This document shows, piece after piece, positions 51,033-60,033 of a DNA stretch of 64,000 nt (its first letter is position 1; every line of letters starts with the position of its first letter). The notes beneath the pieces are model-generated. The model searched no databases and had not been told where the DNA came from. It saw nothing but the letters and a program-made list of their open reading frames with translations. A program made the position numbers and the translations under genes. The stretch is taken from positions 5,115,501 through 5,179,500 of the forward strand of contig NZ_CP146100.1 in NCBI RefSeq assembly GCF_037023755.1. The letters are read 5' to 3'. Origin of the DNA: Saccharopolyspora sp. SCSIO 74807 (GTDB lineage Bacteria; Actinomycetota; Actinomycetes; Mycobacteriales; Pseudonocardiaceae).

Positions 51033-51929
51033 ATGGCCGATGACACGAACACCGGGTATGCGGGACCGCCGCCACCGCGCCCCAAGCGGCGGAATGCCGT
51101 GCTCCGTTTGTTCGACGCGCCCTTGTGGCGTGACTGGATCGTCTGGCTAGCAGCCGTGTGGGTTGTCGCAGGGATCGGAACACTGCTCGATCCTCCAGAG
51201 CCGCAGCCGCCGGCGGGATGGGGCGAACTTGTGATGCTCCCGCTGACTTTCGCGCTGGTGTTCGGAGTCGTGCCAGCCTGGATTCGTTTGCAGCTGCGAC
51301 GGTGGTGGTGGCACAGGCGCCACGGCAGCCACAGCGGTACCCGCAACCGCCACGGCGCCCCTGGTGGTGCCGATGTCCTCGCCGAAGCACCGAGAGGGCT
51401 TGGCATCACAGCATCCGATCCCCAATTGGTCGGCTTAACGCCCGAGCCGGTGGATACCATAACCCGTGTCCAGTTCGATTGGTCACAGCTCGACCCGGAC
51501 AGTTTCGAATACCTGCTCACCCGCCTGTTGGAGGAGTCCGGTTCGTATGAACATGTCAGACGTTTGATGTCCGTGAATGCACCTGATAGCGGATTGGATG
51601 TGGAAGCCTACCGCGTCATTCGCGACGAATTGACTGAGCCGAGACGCGAGCGGGTAATCGTCCAGGGAAGGCACCGCCCGAAGCGCGGGGTCAACGCTTC
51701 GGACATCGCAGATTTGGTGCACGCGAAAATCCCATTGTGGGAAGGGGTGCCGGTTCGTGGGCTTATCGTTGCCACCACCGGCCATTTCACCCAAGACGCA
51801 GTGCGTTGGGTCAACGACCACAACGACATGGCCAAGCGTCCGGACATTGTTCTGTGGTCTCGCAACGAGTTGACCGCTTTGTTGACTCGGCGTCCCTGGA
51901 TCGCCCAGGAGTGCGGGGTGATCCAATAA
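51033..51929 (+). CDS. membrane-anchored Mrr-like restriction nuclease-fold protein
   Basis: A 298-residue protein. Two TM helices at about 35-52 and 67-88 (WLAAVWVVAGIGTLL; LTFALVFGVVPAW), a basic linker, then an Mrr-like domain from about 155: DPDSFEYLLTRLLEESGSYE, DSGLDVEAYRV, RVIVQGRHRP and VRGLIVATTGHFTQDAVRWV. The catalytic D-(n)-E-x-Q pattern appears as D...DVEAYR...VIVQGRH, where the usual QCKR Lys is not conserved, so nuclease activity is uncertain. TM-anchored Mrr proteins are candidates for membrane-sensing defence. Start ATG 51033; a slightly longer frame is open. Confidence 0.75.
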   Translation: MADDTNTGYAGPPPPRPKRRNAVLRLFDAPLWRDWIVWLAAVWVVAGIGTLLDPPEPQPPAGWGELVMLPLTFALVFGVVPAWIRLQLRRWWWHRRHGSHSGTRNRHGAPGGADVLAEAPRGLGITASDPQLVGLTPEPVDTITRVQFDWSQLDPDSFEYLLTRLLEESGSYEHVRRLMSVNAPDSGLDVEAYRVIRDELTEPRRERVIVQGRHRPKRGVNASDIADLVHAKIPLWEGVPVRGLIVATTGHFTQDAVRWVNDHNDMAKRPDIVLWSRNELTALLTRRPWIAQECGVIQ

Positions 51930-52350
51930 GCACTACTGTGCCCACCCCCGAGCGCTGCTCGTTCAAGCCTCGGGTACGACGTATTCGACGCAGTCTACGT
52001 GCAAGCGCGACAGCTAGTTAAGATTGTCAGCGCGTTGGATGAAGAAGCCTTCTGCTAACACGAACGAGCACTCTCAAGGAGCCATATGAGACTACGCGAA
52101 CGTGGTGATCACATGTAAACGGCCACATGCATACGTTCCCAAACATGTGACCCAAAGCCGACCTTCTGAATGAAAATAGGAACTGAGCACAAAGTTCGCG
52201 TTCGCGGGGACGTTCCGGGTAATGGTTCCGGCCATCGACCTGGCCGATCGCTGCCAAAGGTGCTCGGGTCGTAGTCACTGTGGGATGGGCGTTCAACGTC
52301 CCGATGGCCCGGGCGGGATCGGCGGGTGGTTGTGCGCGAAGCTCGCGGCT
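51930..52350. other. gap with an inverted repeat
   Basis: No gene is visible between the Mrr-like gene and the nucleoside hydrolase gene, which converge here. TCACATGT (52109-52116) and ACATGTGA (52143-52150) form a perfect 8-base inverted repeat with a 26-base centre in AT-richer DNA; it may be an operator or part of a lost gene's control region. Confidence 0.4.
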
Positions 52351-53292
52351 TCAAGCGAAGGTCTTGGTCAGTAGGGCTGTCAGGATGGTCGGGTCTGCGT
52401 TGAGGGCGACGTGGGCGTTCCGGACCGCGGCAGTGTCGGATCGGGTGTCCAGAACGGTTCGCCCCACGGTTAGCGGGCCCGTGGTCTCGACGGCAACGGG
52501 TACGGAGCGCGTCGTAACCACGTTGGGCTGGACCAGGTATGCAGTGCAGACCACGTCGTGCACCGGTGCCGCCCCGTCGACACCAGTACCGGCGTAGGCG
52601 TCGATCCGCCGGTCGATGAACCGCGCGGCGGCGGTTCCAGCAGGACTGCCGAGCGCGTCGAGCTTGCGGCAGGCGTCGCGTGTGATCACGGCGCGATGTG
52701 TCGCGTCAAGGGTGACGAGGGTCAGCCGTGGGAATCCGGCCGCGAAGACCATCGCGGCGGCTTCGGGATCGGCCCAGATGTTGAACTCTGCCGACGCCGT
52801 CACGTTCGTGGATGTGTGGCCGCCGCCCATGATGACGATCTCTTCCACACGGCCGGTCAGCGCCGGGTCGAGCGCGAGTGCGGTGGCGATGTTGCTGAGT
52901 GGTCCGACCGCGACCAACGTGATGGGTTCGTCCTCCGTCCGCAGGGTGTCAATCAGGTACTCCACTGCGCCTCTGTCCTGGGCTTTGCTGTGCGGCGCAG
53001 GGATGTCCAGGGCGCTACCGTGTGGATCATCGTCGCCGTCCGACTCGAAGTGCTGTGATGCGGGGAAACCGGTCCGTGCGATGGGGCGCGCTAGCCCCGC
53101 GAAGACTGGGATCTCAAGGTGTCCGATCCAGTCGAGGACCCGCAGGGTGTTGTCCGTCGTGTTGGTGAGCGGCACGTTGCCGTTGACTGTGGTCACACCC
53201 AGGAGGTCGAGCTCGGGATGCAGCGCTGCGAACATGATCGCCACGGCATCGTCGGTTCCGGTGTCCACGTCCATGATCACTTTACGTGCCAT
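52351..53292 (-). CDS. inosine/uridine-preferring nucleoside hydrolase
   Basis: A 313-residue IUNH-family enzyme that splits ribonucleosides to base and ribose for salvage. The calcium-binding signature DVDTGTDDAVAIM starts at about residue 8, the conserved Asn of VNGN near 38 and FNIWADPEAA near 167 complete the active site; DVVCTAYLV near 245 is the last ligand Asp. Cytoplasmic. It stands alone among cargo genes without other salvage genes near. Confidence 0.92.
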   Translation of the reverse strand: MARKVIMDVDTGTDDAVAIMFAALHPELDLLGVTTVNGNVPLTNTTDNTLRVLDWIGHLEIPVFAGLARPIARTGFPASQHFESDGDDDPHGSALDIPAPHSKAQDRGAVEYLIDTLRTEDEPITLVAVGPLSNIATALALDPALTGRVEEIVIMGGGHTSTNVTASAEFNIWADPEAAAMVFAAGFPRLTLVTLDATHRAVITRDACRKLDALGSPAGTAAARFIDRRIDAYAGTGVDGAAPVHDVVCTAYLVQPNVVTTRSVPVAVETTGPLTVGRTVLDTRSDTAAVRNAHVALNADPTILTALLTKTFA

Positions 53293-53469
53293 GCTGCCTC
53301 CCCGTCAGTGACCATCGGTTCGGCACTCTAGCGGAGATGCGCGATGGTCCGGCACGGCTGCTCAACGGTCCACGACTGGGCGTTCAACACCAGGCATGGA
53401 ACCTCATCAGCACGACGTCTGAACCGATAGCGAGTGGTGCGCAGGCAGACCGCGTCGGTTCTGCTCGGA

Positions 53470-53826
53470 TCAGTTGCACAGCGCCAAGTCTTGCTGCTGG
53501 TAAAACGCGGCGGGGTCGATCGGTTCACTGGTTTCGTCGAGCTGGAAGTGCAGATGTGGGCCGGTGGATTTGCCGCGGTTGCCGACCTCAGCGATCGACT
53601 GTCCCGCATGTACGGGGTGGACGAGGTTGCGGTGGTTGGGCCCGTAGGTGCTCACCAGCCCATCGGGATGCTGGATGCGTACCCACAGCCCGTACCCGCT
53701 GGCGAGCCCGGCATCCAGCACGGTGCCGCCGCTGGCCGCCACTATGGGTGTCCCGATGGCGGCGGCGAGATCCTGGCCTGCACGGAATCCCCCGCCCCGG
53801 AAACCGAATCCTGAGCTTGTATTCGA
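53470..53826 (-). pseudogene. M23 peptidase remnant (copy A)
   Basis: Only the last 118 residues of a SLT/M23 wall hydrolase remain: SSGFGFRGGGFRAGQDLAAA to GPHLHFQLDETSEPIDPAAF. The metal ligands of the first motif are damaged (FRAGQD instead of FHxGQD), and relative to copy C at 56553 it lacks nine bases (three residues) near the VHP segment. Copy A and copy C are close at nucleotide level and form a direct repeat of about 340 bases. Confidence 0.75.
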
Positions 53827-53858
53827 GACTTTTTAACGGGCGTTGGGACCTCTACGGC

Positions 53859-54591
53859 TCAGCTCGCTGTGCTGGAGAGACGTACTGCGGATACGACAGC
53901 AGTGGTGATCAATACGGTGGCGGCTGCGATTGATGCGGTCGCCATGCCTTCCGTGAAGGCGTGCTGAGCCGCGTGGCGTACCGGCTCGGATCCGGGCGAG
54001 TAAAAGACGAATTTGCCAAGCTCACCCTGACCGCGGCATAATCCAGTGTCCGCTCAAGCGGGAACACTTCAACAGCAGCCCTCCCAGCACCGGACCGAGA
54101 GCGGCACCGACACTGTTGGCCGAGGTCCACAACCCGAGCGCGAGGGCGCGTTCACGCTGGTCGACGAACACGTTGCGGATGATGGCCACGGTCGCGGCCA
54201 TCATCATGGCCGCCCCGATGCCCAGCGCCGCCCGCGCCAGGATGAGCTGTACCGCAGTGGCCGAGGCCGCCGCGCCAACCGAGGCGAGCCCGAACACGAC
54301 AAACCCGCCCAGTACCAGGCGCTTGCGGCCCCACCGGTCCGCGAGGGTGCCGAACGTGACGAGCAGAGCCGCCACCGTCAACGGATAGATATCGACGATC
54401 CACAACAGCTGAGCCGTACCCGGCAGCAGCTGGCGACTGATCGTGGGCACCGCGACGTGGAGCACGGTCAGGTCGATGCCGACCAACAGCAGGCTGGCAC
54501 ACAACACCCCCAGAACCGCCCACCGTCGTAGCGACGCGACAACTCCGGGCGCGGGCGTACTGCTCGTTTGAGACGTGGGTTCAGTACTCAC
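53859..54591 (-). pseudogene. MFS drug transporter with internal deletion
   Basis: The N-terminal part encodes the first five or so TM helices of a 14-TM DHA2-type transporter: LLLVGIDLTVLHVAVPTISR, LADRWGRKRLVLGG (motif A) and ALGPVLGGLLLK (motif C). Right after LGGLLLK the sequence becomes unrelated, then a last TM segment appears (AAQHAFTEGMATASIAAATV followed by LITTAVVSAVRLSSTAS) with the stop. The middle half is gone, so it cannot work. It is divergent from an HxlR regulator, which presumably controlled it. Confidence 0.75.
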
Positions 54592-54704
54592 AGAGGCAAG
54601 ACTCGCCAGCCACCCTCATCTGTAACAAGTACGGTCTTTTCTGTGACGTAGTGCCATTTCATATACCTATGCAGGGCACGACGGTACGGGGAAGGAAAGA
54701 GGCC

Positions 54705-55067
54705 ATGCGTGAAGACATCGAGCAGATGCCGGACTACTGCACCATCGAGGTGGCCATGACCGTGCTCGGTGGTAAGTGGAAGCTAGTCATCCTCAACTAC
54801 CTCTTCGCCGAGCCACGCCGCTTCGGAGAACTGAGGCGTCTCCTGCCCAGCATTACCCAGCGCATGCTGACCCGGCAGCTGCGCGAACTCGAGGCCGACG
54901 GTTTGCTCGTCCGAACCGTCTACCGCGAGGTACCGCCCAAGGTCGAATACTCACTGACCACTACCGGCCGCAGCCTCGAAACCATCGCCGACCAACTCGA
55001 CCAATGGGGACAGTGGTACCGCGATACCCAAATCACCGAGTCAACCGGCGACAACCAGTCCACTTGA
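54705..55067 (+). CDS. HxlR-family transcriptional regulator
   Basis: A 120-residue winged-helix regulator: DYCTIEVAMTVLGGKWKLVI (the HxlR signature with Cys), RFGELRRLLPSITQRMLTRQ and the wing PPKVEYSLTTTGRSL. GGAAGGAAAGAGG precedes the ATG chosen; a longer frame starts at 54651. Divergent from the broken MFS gene, so it has probably lost its target. Confidence 0.9.
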   Translation: MREDIEQMPDYCTIEVAMTVLGGKWKLVILNYLFAEPRRFGELRRLLPSITQRMLTRQLRELEADGLLVRTVYREVPPKVEYSLTTTGRSLETIADQLDQWGQWYRDTQITESTGDNQST

Positions 55068-55188
55068 GATTCCTGTACTGGGAAGGAACGGTGGGTGAGT
55101 CGGGTCTGGGGCTGTAACCCTGCTGAGTCAAAACCCGATATCGGCGGCATTCCGTGACCGCCCAACTGCTTAGCAGCGCGGCCCCTTG

Positions 55189-55662
55189 TCAACGACAAAA
55201 CCGCAGCCCGCGCTGCTCATAGAAGGCCACCGGATCGACCGGACCACCGCCGGTGTCGATCTGGAAGTGCAGGTGCGGGCCGGTGGACTGGCCGCGGTTG
55301 CCGACCTCGGCGATCGGCTGCCCGGCGCGGACCGGTTGGCCCGGGGTGACGTGGTTGGTGTGGTTGTGCCCGTAGGTCGTGATCGTGCCGTTTGGGTGCT
55401 GCACGCGGTCCCAGAGGTCGTAGCCGCTGGCGGGTCCTGCGTCGAGCACGGTGCCGTCGGCCGCGGCCATGATCGGTGTGCCGATCGGCGGCGAGGTCTT
55501 GCCCCTGGTGGAAGTCCCCGTCTCGCGGGCCGAACCCGGAAGTGCACCGGCCCGCCGCGGGAACCGCCCAACCGCCCGCCGAGGCCGGTGGCGTGCTGAC
55601 CGCAGCGCGGTAACGCTCCGCTTGGACGAGCACCTTGTCGACGTATCAGTCGGCGTGGTTGA
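55189..55662 (-). pseudogene. M23 peptidase remnant (copy B)
   Basis: Homologous to copy C but dead: in NHAD-stop-YVDKVLVQ the Trp codon of the intact copy became TGA (55646-55648), and the frame shifts near 55495 after DGDFHQGQDLAA, resuming as AAADGTVLDAGPASGYDLWD to GPHLHFQIDTGGGPVDPVAF. The M23 ligands (FHQGQD, HLHF) are still readable. Lies just downstream of the phosphotransferase gene. Confidence 0.75.
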
Positions 55663-55699
55663 TGCTTCGCATGCTGGTCAAGCTGAGACCAGCTCTTGT

Positions 55700-56548
55700 T
55701 CAGCTCAGTGCTTGTTCCAGGGCGTTGCGGTGCTGGTCGAGCCAGAGCAGTGAGCGGGCGATGTTGACGGTGAACCGCCCGCTGTTCCAGTGACGCGCGG
55801 TTTCCGGATTGTGGCCGAGTGCGCCAGCGGCGACCCGGGCGGCTTGGTTGACTTGGACTCGAGCCACCTCGTCGAGCAAACCGACTCGCTGCGCCTGCTC
55901 GATTCGACATGCCTCGGCGAAGATTTTCAACCGCCGGGGACGCTCCGACGACGATGGTGGGGCAGCGCCGTCGCCCATCGGTTCGTCGTGCAGCGGGACC
56001 ATGTGCCAGGCGGCGTAGGCCACGTCCTCGATCGCGCGGCCCGGACGGGCGGAGTCGAAGTCGACCAGCCCGGACAGCCGCTGGTCGACTTCGAGCATGT
56101 TCCAGGGAGCGATGTCGTTGTGGATCACCGTGTCCCCGTGTAGCGGCCAGCCTTCCGGATTGCGCCAGGTCGCACCGGGTGGAGTGCGGAAATCACGGAC
56201 GGCCTCGGCGAGGCTGGCAATGGCTTGTCCGACCTCGATGAGCTGGGAATCGCCTCGCAACGTCGGTACCGGCACACCGGGCACCCGGGTCAGCACATCG
56301 CGCCCTTGGTCGTCGATGCCGAGGTACCGCGGCGAATAGGGATATTCGCGACGCTCCAGGTGCCGGAGCAACGCCGCGACCGCGTCGCTGTGCGGGCCGC
56401 GCTCGCGACGCACCGTGTCGTCGACGATCCACAGCCTGCCCATCGAGCCGCGCCCGACGATCTCGTGTTCCGCCACCCGGGCAGTGTCACGCAACCACAG
56501 CCCGCCGACCAACGATTTTGCCCGCGCAGGGACAAGATCTCGGCACAT
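55700..56548 (-). CDS. aminoglycoside phosphotransferase-family kinase
   Basis: A 282-residue protein-kinase-like small-molecule phosphotransferase. The catalytic loop VIHNDIAPWNML (His-x-Asp...Asn) is near 139-150 and the metal Asp in GLVDFD near 160; the N-lobe contains VRRERGPHSDAV, where the usual ATP-binding Lys is replaced or displaced. APH-family enzymes phosphorylate aminoglycosides or metabolites such as choline; the substrate cannot be named. It starts five bases after the stop of the M23 fragment upstream; a GTG near 56476 is another possible start. Confidence 0.8.
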   Translation of the reverse strand: MCRDLVPARAKSLVGGLWLRDTARVAEHEIVGRGSMGRLWIVDDTVRRERGPHSDAVAALLRHLERREYPYSPRYLGIDDQGRDVLTRVPGVPVPTLRGDSQLIEVGQAIASLAEAVRDFRTPPGATWRNPEGWPLHGDTVIHNDIAPWNMLEVDQRLSGLVDFDSARPGRAIEDVAYAAWHMVPLHDEPMGDGAAPPSSSERPRRLKIFAEACRIEQAQRVGLLDEVARVQVNQAARVAAGALGHNPETARHWNSGRFTVNIARSLLWLDQHRNALEQALS

Positions 56549-56552
56549 CGGG

Positions 56553-57195
56553 TCAGCGGCACAACATCAGCCCTCCGCCCCGATAGAAGGCGGCAGGGTC
56601 GATCGCTTCGCCGGTCTGCTCGAGTTGAAAGTGCACGTGGGGACCGCTGGATTGACCACGGTTGCCGACCTCGGCGATCGGCTGTCCCGCATGTATGGGC
56701 TGGCCGGGGTGGACGAGGTTGCGGTGGTTGTGCCCGTAGGTGCTCACCACCCCGTCAGGGTGCTGGACCCGGACCCAGAGCCCGTACCCGCTGGCGGGCC
56801 CGGCATCCAGCACGGTGCCGCCGCTGGCCGCCACGATGGGTGTCCCGATGGCGGCGGCGAGATCCTGGCCTGCATGGAACTCCCCGCCCCGGGAACCGAA
56901 TCCTGAACTGCATCGCCCCTCGACGGGCACGACCCAGCCTCCCGCCGGGGGTGCCGCGGCCCGGTATGCCTGGGCTTGGTCAAGGACTTTGCGGACGTAC
57001 CAGTCCGCCCTGTTGTAGGCGAAGATCGCGCCGTAGGCATCGTGCCCGTCCCGCGCGCCGGAATCGCACAGATAGCGGGAAGCGGCGTAGATCGCGTTGA
57101 CCGGGTCATACGGGCTCGGCGGGTGGCTCCCGTCCGGTGGCACGGGCTCGGTGTAGCCCGCGAAGGTCGCCGGCAGGAACTGCATCGGCCCCGCC
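56553..57195 (-). pseudogene. SLT-M23 wall hydrolase, 3' half (copy C)
   Basis: C-terminal part of a bifunctional wall hydrolase: GPMQFLPATFAGYTEPVPPD and YDPVNAIYAASRYLCDSGAR (end of the lytic transglycosylase domain), NRADWYVRKVLDQAQAYRAA linker, then an intact-looking M23 domain (SSGFGSRGGEFHAGQDLAAA; GPHVHFQLEQTGEAIDPAAF). Its N-terminal half is found 2.5 kb away at 59728-60023 in the same orientation. The break coincides with an inverted repeat at 57196, so the gene was split by an insertion. Confidence 0.8.
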
Positions 57196-57478
57196 GTTAT
57201 CTAGAGGTGTGCGCGAAAGCGGCTGGCGACAGACTTGTACCTGATTCAGTCACGTGAGGTACGTGGATTGAGCACCCACGGTCGACCTGGGCTCCGTGGT
57301 GCCACGGCTAGCCGACAGGTCCAGGAGTGCAACGGTCAGCCACCCCTCACTGAGAATCTTTCCGCACCACCTATGTGAGACACCGCTGGTCGTGGCCGCG
57401 GCGGCCAGTGGACACCACGGTGAAGGATGTGCGGTGGGGGTTCGGTTACTGAGATCCGTGAGGACGTGCCGCACACCG

Positions 57479-58306
57479 TCACGGACGCGTCGCGACGAAG
57501 CTTGCGACCGCCTCGTCGAAGAGTGCGGATGTCGGTTCCATGTTGGAGATGTGCTGGCCACCCGGAATCACGACGAGTTGCGCTGTGGGGATGCGCTCGC
57601 TCATTCGGGTGGCTCCCTCAGCGGGAAGCGTGTCTGCCTCGCCGTGCAGGATCAGGGCAGGGGCTTTGACTTTCTCGTACTCCTGCAGGATGGTCAGGTC
57701 TTCCGGGCAGAATCGACGTTGCGACAGACGTTTCACGATCGGGTCACCCCGCATCTCCTTGAACTGCTCGAATAGGGCGTTCCGTTCAGCCTCTGACGTC
57801 GAACTGCCTTGCTTGAGCCGGGAGAGCGACACCTCGACGTAGTCCAGCAGTTGCTCGTCGCTCATGGACTCGAGATCGGCGATCGCCTCGTTGTCCTGCG
57901 GGGGCTCGAAGTCCTCGGCCAGGTACGGCGATCCTCCGAGGATGATCCCGTCGACACGGTGGGGGTAGCGGCGTGCCAGGATCTGCGCGACCTGGGCGCC
58001 CATCGAGATCCCTGCGACGTACGCGTGCTCGACGCCCAGCTGATTGAGAACCTCGGCGGCGTCGTCAGCGAGCTGGACGAGCGAGAGTAGGTCCTCGTTG
58101 AGAGTCGACTGGCCGAACCCACGCTGGTCGTAGGCGATGAGCCGCAACCGATCGGTCAGCGTCTGGAATTGAGGCCGCCAGTCCTGCCACGTGCGGCCGT
58201 TGCCGTGCAGGAGCAACAGCGCAGGACCGGCACCGCGATCGACGAGGTTGACCTCGCCCAACGGCAGCATCGTCGGCTCTAACGCGTTGATCTCTCCCCT
58301 GGTCAC
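57479..58306 (-). CDS. alpha/beta-fold hydrolase
   Basis: A 275-residue alpha/beta hydrolase. Oxyanion region LLLHGNGRTWQDW, nucleophile elbow GISMGAQ (Ser near 96), acid in ILHGEAD near 226 and the His in IPGGQHISN near 254 complete the triad. Lid region about 120-200 is acidic and helical. Resembles 3-oxoadipate enol-lactonase and related esterases, but the exact substrate is open. It lies inside the inverted-repeat-bounded segment. Confidence 0.88.
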   Translation of the reverse strand: MTRGEINALEPTMLPLGEVNLVDRGAGPALLLLHGNGRTWQDWRPQFQTLTDRLRLIAYDQRGFGQSTLNEDLLSLVQLADDAAEVLNQLGVEHAYVAGISMGAQVAQILARRYPHRVDGIILGGSPYLAEDFEPPQDNEAIADLESMSDEQLLDYVEVSLSRLKQGSSTSEAERNALFEQFKEMRGDPIVKRLSQRRFCPEDLTILQEYEKVKAPALILHGEADTLPAEGATRMSERIPTAQLVVIPGGQHISNMEPTSALFDEAVASFVATRP

Positions 58307-58488
58307 GAACTCTCCCTTGCTCGGCCGCAGCCGGGTACGTTGAACACGTTATCTACCTCAGAAGCGCGGCTCATCATTCACGAATGCCACGCTGCCTAGG
58401 TGCGGGAACTTTGTCGAGACGGCATCGCCATCAGCGAACATCGCCTCGTCACCAGAAGCCAGGGAGTGCCCGGCCGATTACGGACCCC

Positions 58489-59442
58489 TTACTGAGACGG
58501 GCCACACAGCTGTGGTGCTGACTGCTGCCGGTAGAACGCGACAGGATCGATGGCCTGTCCGTTGGCTTCGATCTGGAAATGCAGGTGGGGGCCGGTGGAC
58601 TCGCCGCGGTTGCCGACCTCCGCGATGATCTCCTGCGGCTGTACCGACTGGCCAATGTGGACGTGGTTGTGGTGGTTGTGCCCGTAGGTGGTGATGACGC
58701 CGCCGGGGTGTTGGATGCGTACCCAGAGTCCGTAGCCGGTGGCAGGGCCGGAGTCGATCACTGTGCCGCTATTGGCTGCGCGGATGGGAGTCCCGCTGGG
58801 CGCGGCGATGTCCTGTCCACGGTGGAATGCTCCCGCTCGCGCGCCAAAGCCCGAGGTGCATGTTCCTTCGGCGGGGACGGTCCAGGTTCCGGTCGGTGAA
58901 CCTGTGCAGGCAACGCCGTGGACAAGTCCGAGGAGTTGGCGTGCTGCGGGCTCGTGGCGTCCGTAGGCATCAGGGACACCGGAGTGCTGGACGGTCTGTG
59001 CGGCCTCGTTGAGGCTCATCTGTCGCCAGCCGGGCACGGCCAGCAGGTGCCGGTAGAACTGCGAGGCGCTGTAGGCAGGGTTCATGATCTGTTCCGAGCT
59101 GCCCCAGCCTTGTGACGGGCGTTGCTGGAACAGTCCGAGGCTGTCGCGGTCACCGTGGTCGAGGTTGCGCAGCCCGGACTCCTGGATCGCGGTGGCCAGG
59201 GCCACGACCCAGCCTTGCTGCGGGACGTTCATCTGCTGTCCGACCGCGACGATCGTGGCGGCGCTGCTGAGTTGCTCACGCTCGTAGCCAGCCATCACTC
59301 CAAACTCAGCCTCAGCCGGAGCGCACGTCGCCGAGCCAGCTCCACCGGCAAACATCGAGACAACGGCGCCGACTGCAGCAGCAATCACGACGACGAATAA
59401 CGACAAGCACACGCCGACGGCGATGCCGATCTTTGCGAACAT
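58489..59442 (-). CDS. M23-family peptidoglycan peptidase with N-terminal anchor (copy D)
   Basis: A 317-residue cell-wall hydrolase, probably surface-exposed. An N-terminal TM/signal segment (FAKIGIAVGVCLSLFVVVIA) precedes a helical domain at about 60-165 (VAVGQQMNVPQQGWVVALAT; DSLGLFQQRPSQGWG), and an M23 domain at 190-310 with FHRGQDIAA and GPHLHFQIE carrying the zinc ligands. Start MFAKIGIAVG has GGAG six bases upstream; the frame extends to 59583. Related enzymes open the wall for conjugation machines. The only intact M23 gene of the four copies here. Confidence 0.88.
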   Translation of the reverse strand: MFAKIGIAVGVCLSLFVVVIAAAVGAVVSMFAGGAGSATCAPAEAEFGVMAGYEREQLSSAATIVAVGQQMNVPQQGWVVALATAIQESGLRNLDHGDRDSLGLFQQRPSQGWGSSEQIMNPAYSASQFYRHLLAVPGWRQMSLNEAAQTVQHSGVPDAYGRHEPAARQLLGLVHGVACTGSPTGTWTVPAEGTCTSGFGARAGAFHRGQDIAAPSGTPIRAANSGTVIDSGPATGYGLWVRIQHPGGVITTYGHNHHNHVHIGQSVQPQEIIAEVGNRGESTGPHLHFQIEANGQAIDPVAFYRQQSAPQLCGPSQ

Positions 59443-59727
59443 GACGCACTCCGGGGACAACGAGAGCAGGACGATGACTGCCGACCCGTGCACCGCGATG
59501 CTGGGCATTGGATGCCCGTGGGCGGAAAGCGGGCGTTGACGCGCGTCGCGGACGCTGCGAGACCTCGCGGGAGAGCGAGCCATGTGTCAGACACGAGATG
59601 GTGCGGTTCGAGAGACGCCGAAACCGCACGGACACGTGCCTAACAGCTTGCGGATACGCCACTGGCAAGCAGCGCGCGTCGCCCAGAAACCCCACATGCC
59701 TCATACCGCCAGCGACCTAGAGATAAC

Positions 59728-60023
59728 CTGCGCGCCTGCGGAATTGGCTCCACTGTGGACGCCTGGTGCGTTGAGGCGGCCGTGGTTGGTTTCGACCTTG
59801 CCAATGGCCGCAAGCACCGCCCAGTCCAACATGGGGCATTCTCCGGCTGCCTGCTGATACAGGGTGAGGTAGTCGGCGGGGATGTCGGAGAGTGCGACGG
59901 GCTGGGTGCACCGCCAACTGCGGAGTTGCCGCCGATGAGCGCGGAGACGACTCCGGCCACAGCAGCGGTGATGATGACGGTCAAAGCGGTGATCGCGCCG
60001 ATCACGGTGGCTGCGAGTTTGAC
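59728..60023 (-). pseudogene. SLT-M23 wall hydrolase, 5' half
   Basis: Encodes the membrane anchor VKLAATVIGAITALTVIITA and, after a one-base frame break near 59905, the transglycosylase start ALSDIPADYLTLYQQAAGEC and MLDWAVLAAIGKVETNHGRL with the catalytic Glu (KVET), ending at GANSAGA where the inverted repeat starts. The rest of the gene is at 56553-57195. So the gene carries both an internal frameshift and the insertion. It begins close behind the stop of the replication-relaxation gene, its original operon partner. Confidence 0.75.
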
Positions 60024-60033
60024 CGTGCCGGGA

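Larger units (their letters stand above)
57196..59727. mobile_element. 2.5-kb segment bounded by inverted repeats, inserted in SLT-M23 gene
   Basis: Left end GTTATCTAGAGGT (57196-57208) and right end ACCTAGAGATAAC (59715-59727) are inverted repeats with 11 of 13 matches. The two halves of an SLT-M23 gene flank it and rejoin in frame, with GCG next to both ends as a possible 3-base duplication. Inside are an alpha/beta hydrolase and an intact M23 peptidase but no transposase. It may be a non-autonomous transposon or the remains of one; boundaries are good to a few bases. Confidence 0.5.

Noticed and set aside
52027-52296. 89-codon minus frame in the gap after the Mrr-like gene
   Set aside because: Cys/Arg/Ser-rich composition without domain, ribosome site or neighbours in support.
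57250-57561. 103-codon minus frame next to the inverted-repeat end
   Set aside because: Overlaps the end of the alpha/beta hydrolase gene and looks random; no transposase motif in it, so it does not explain the mobile segment.
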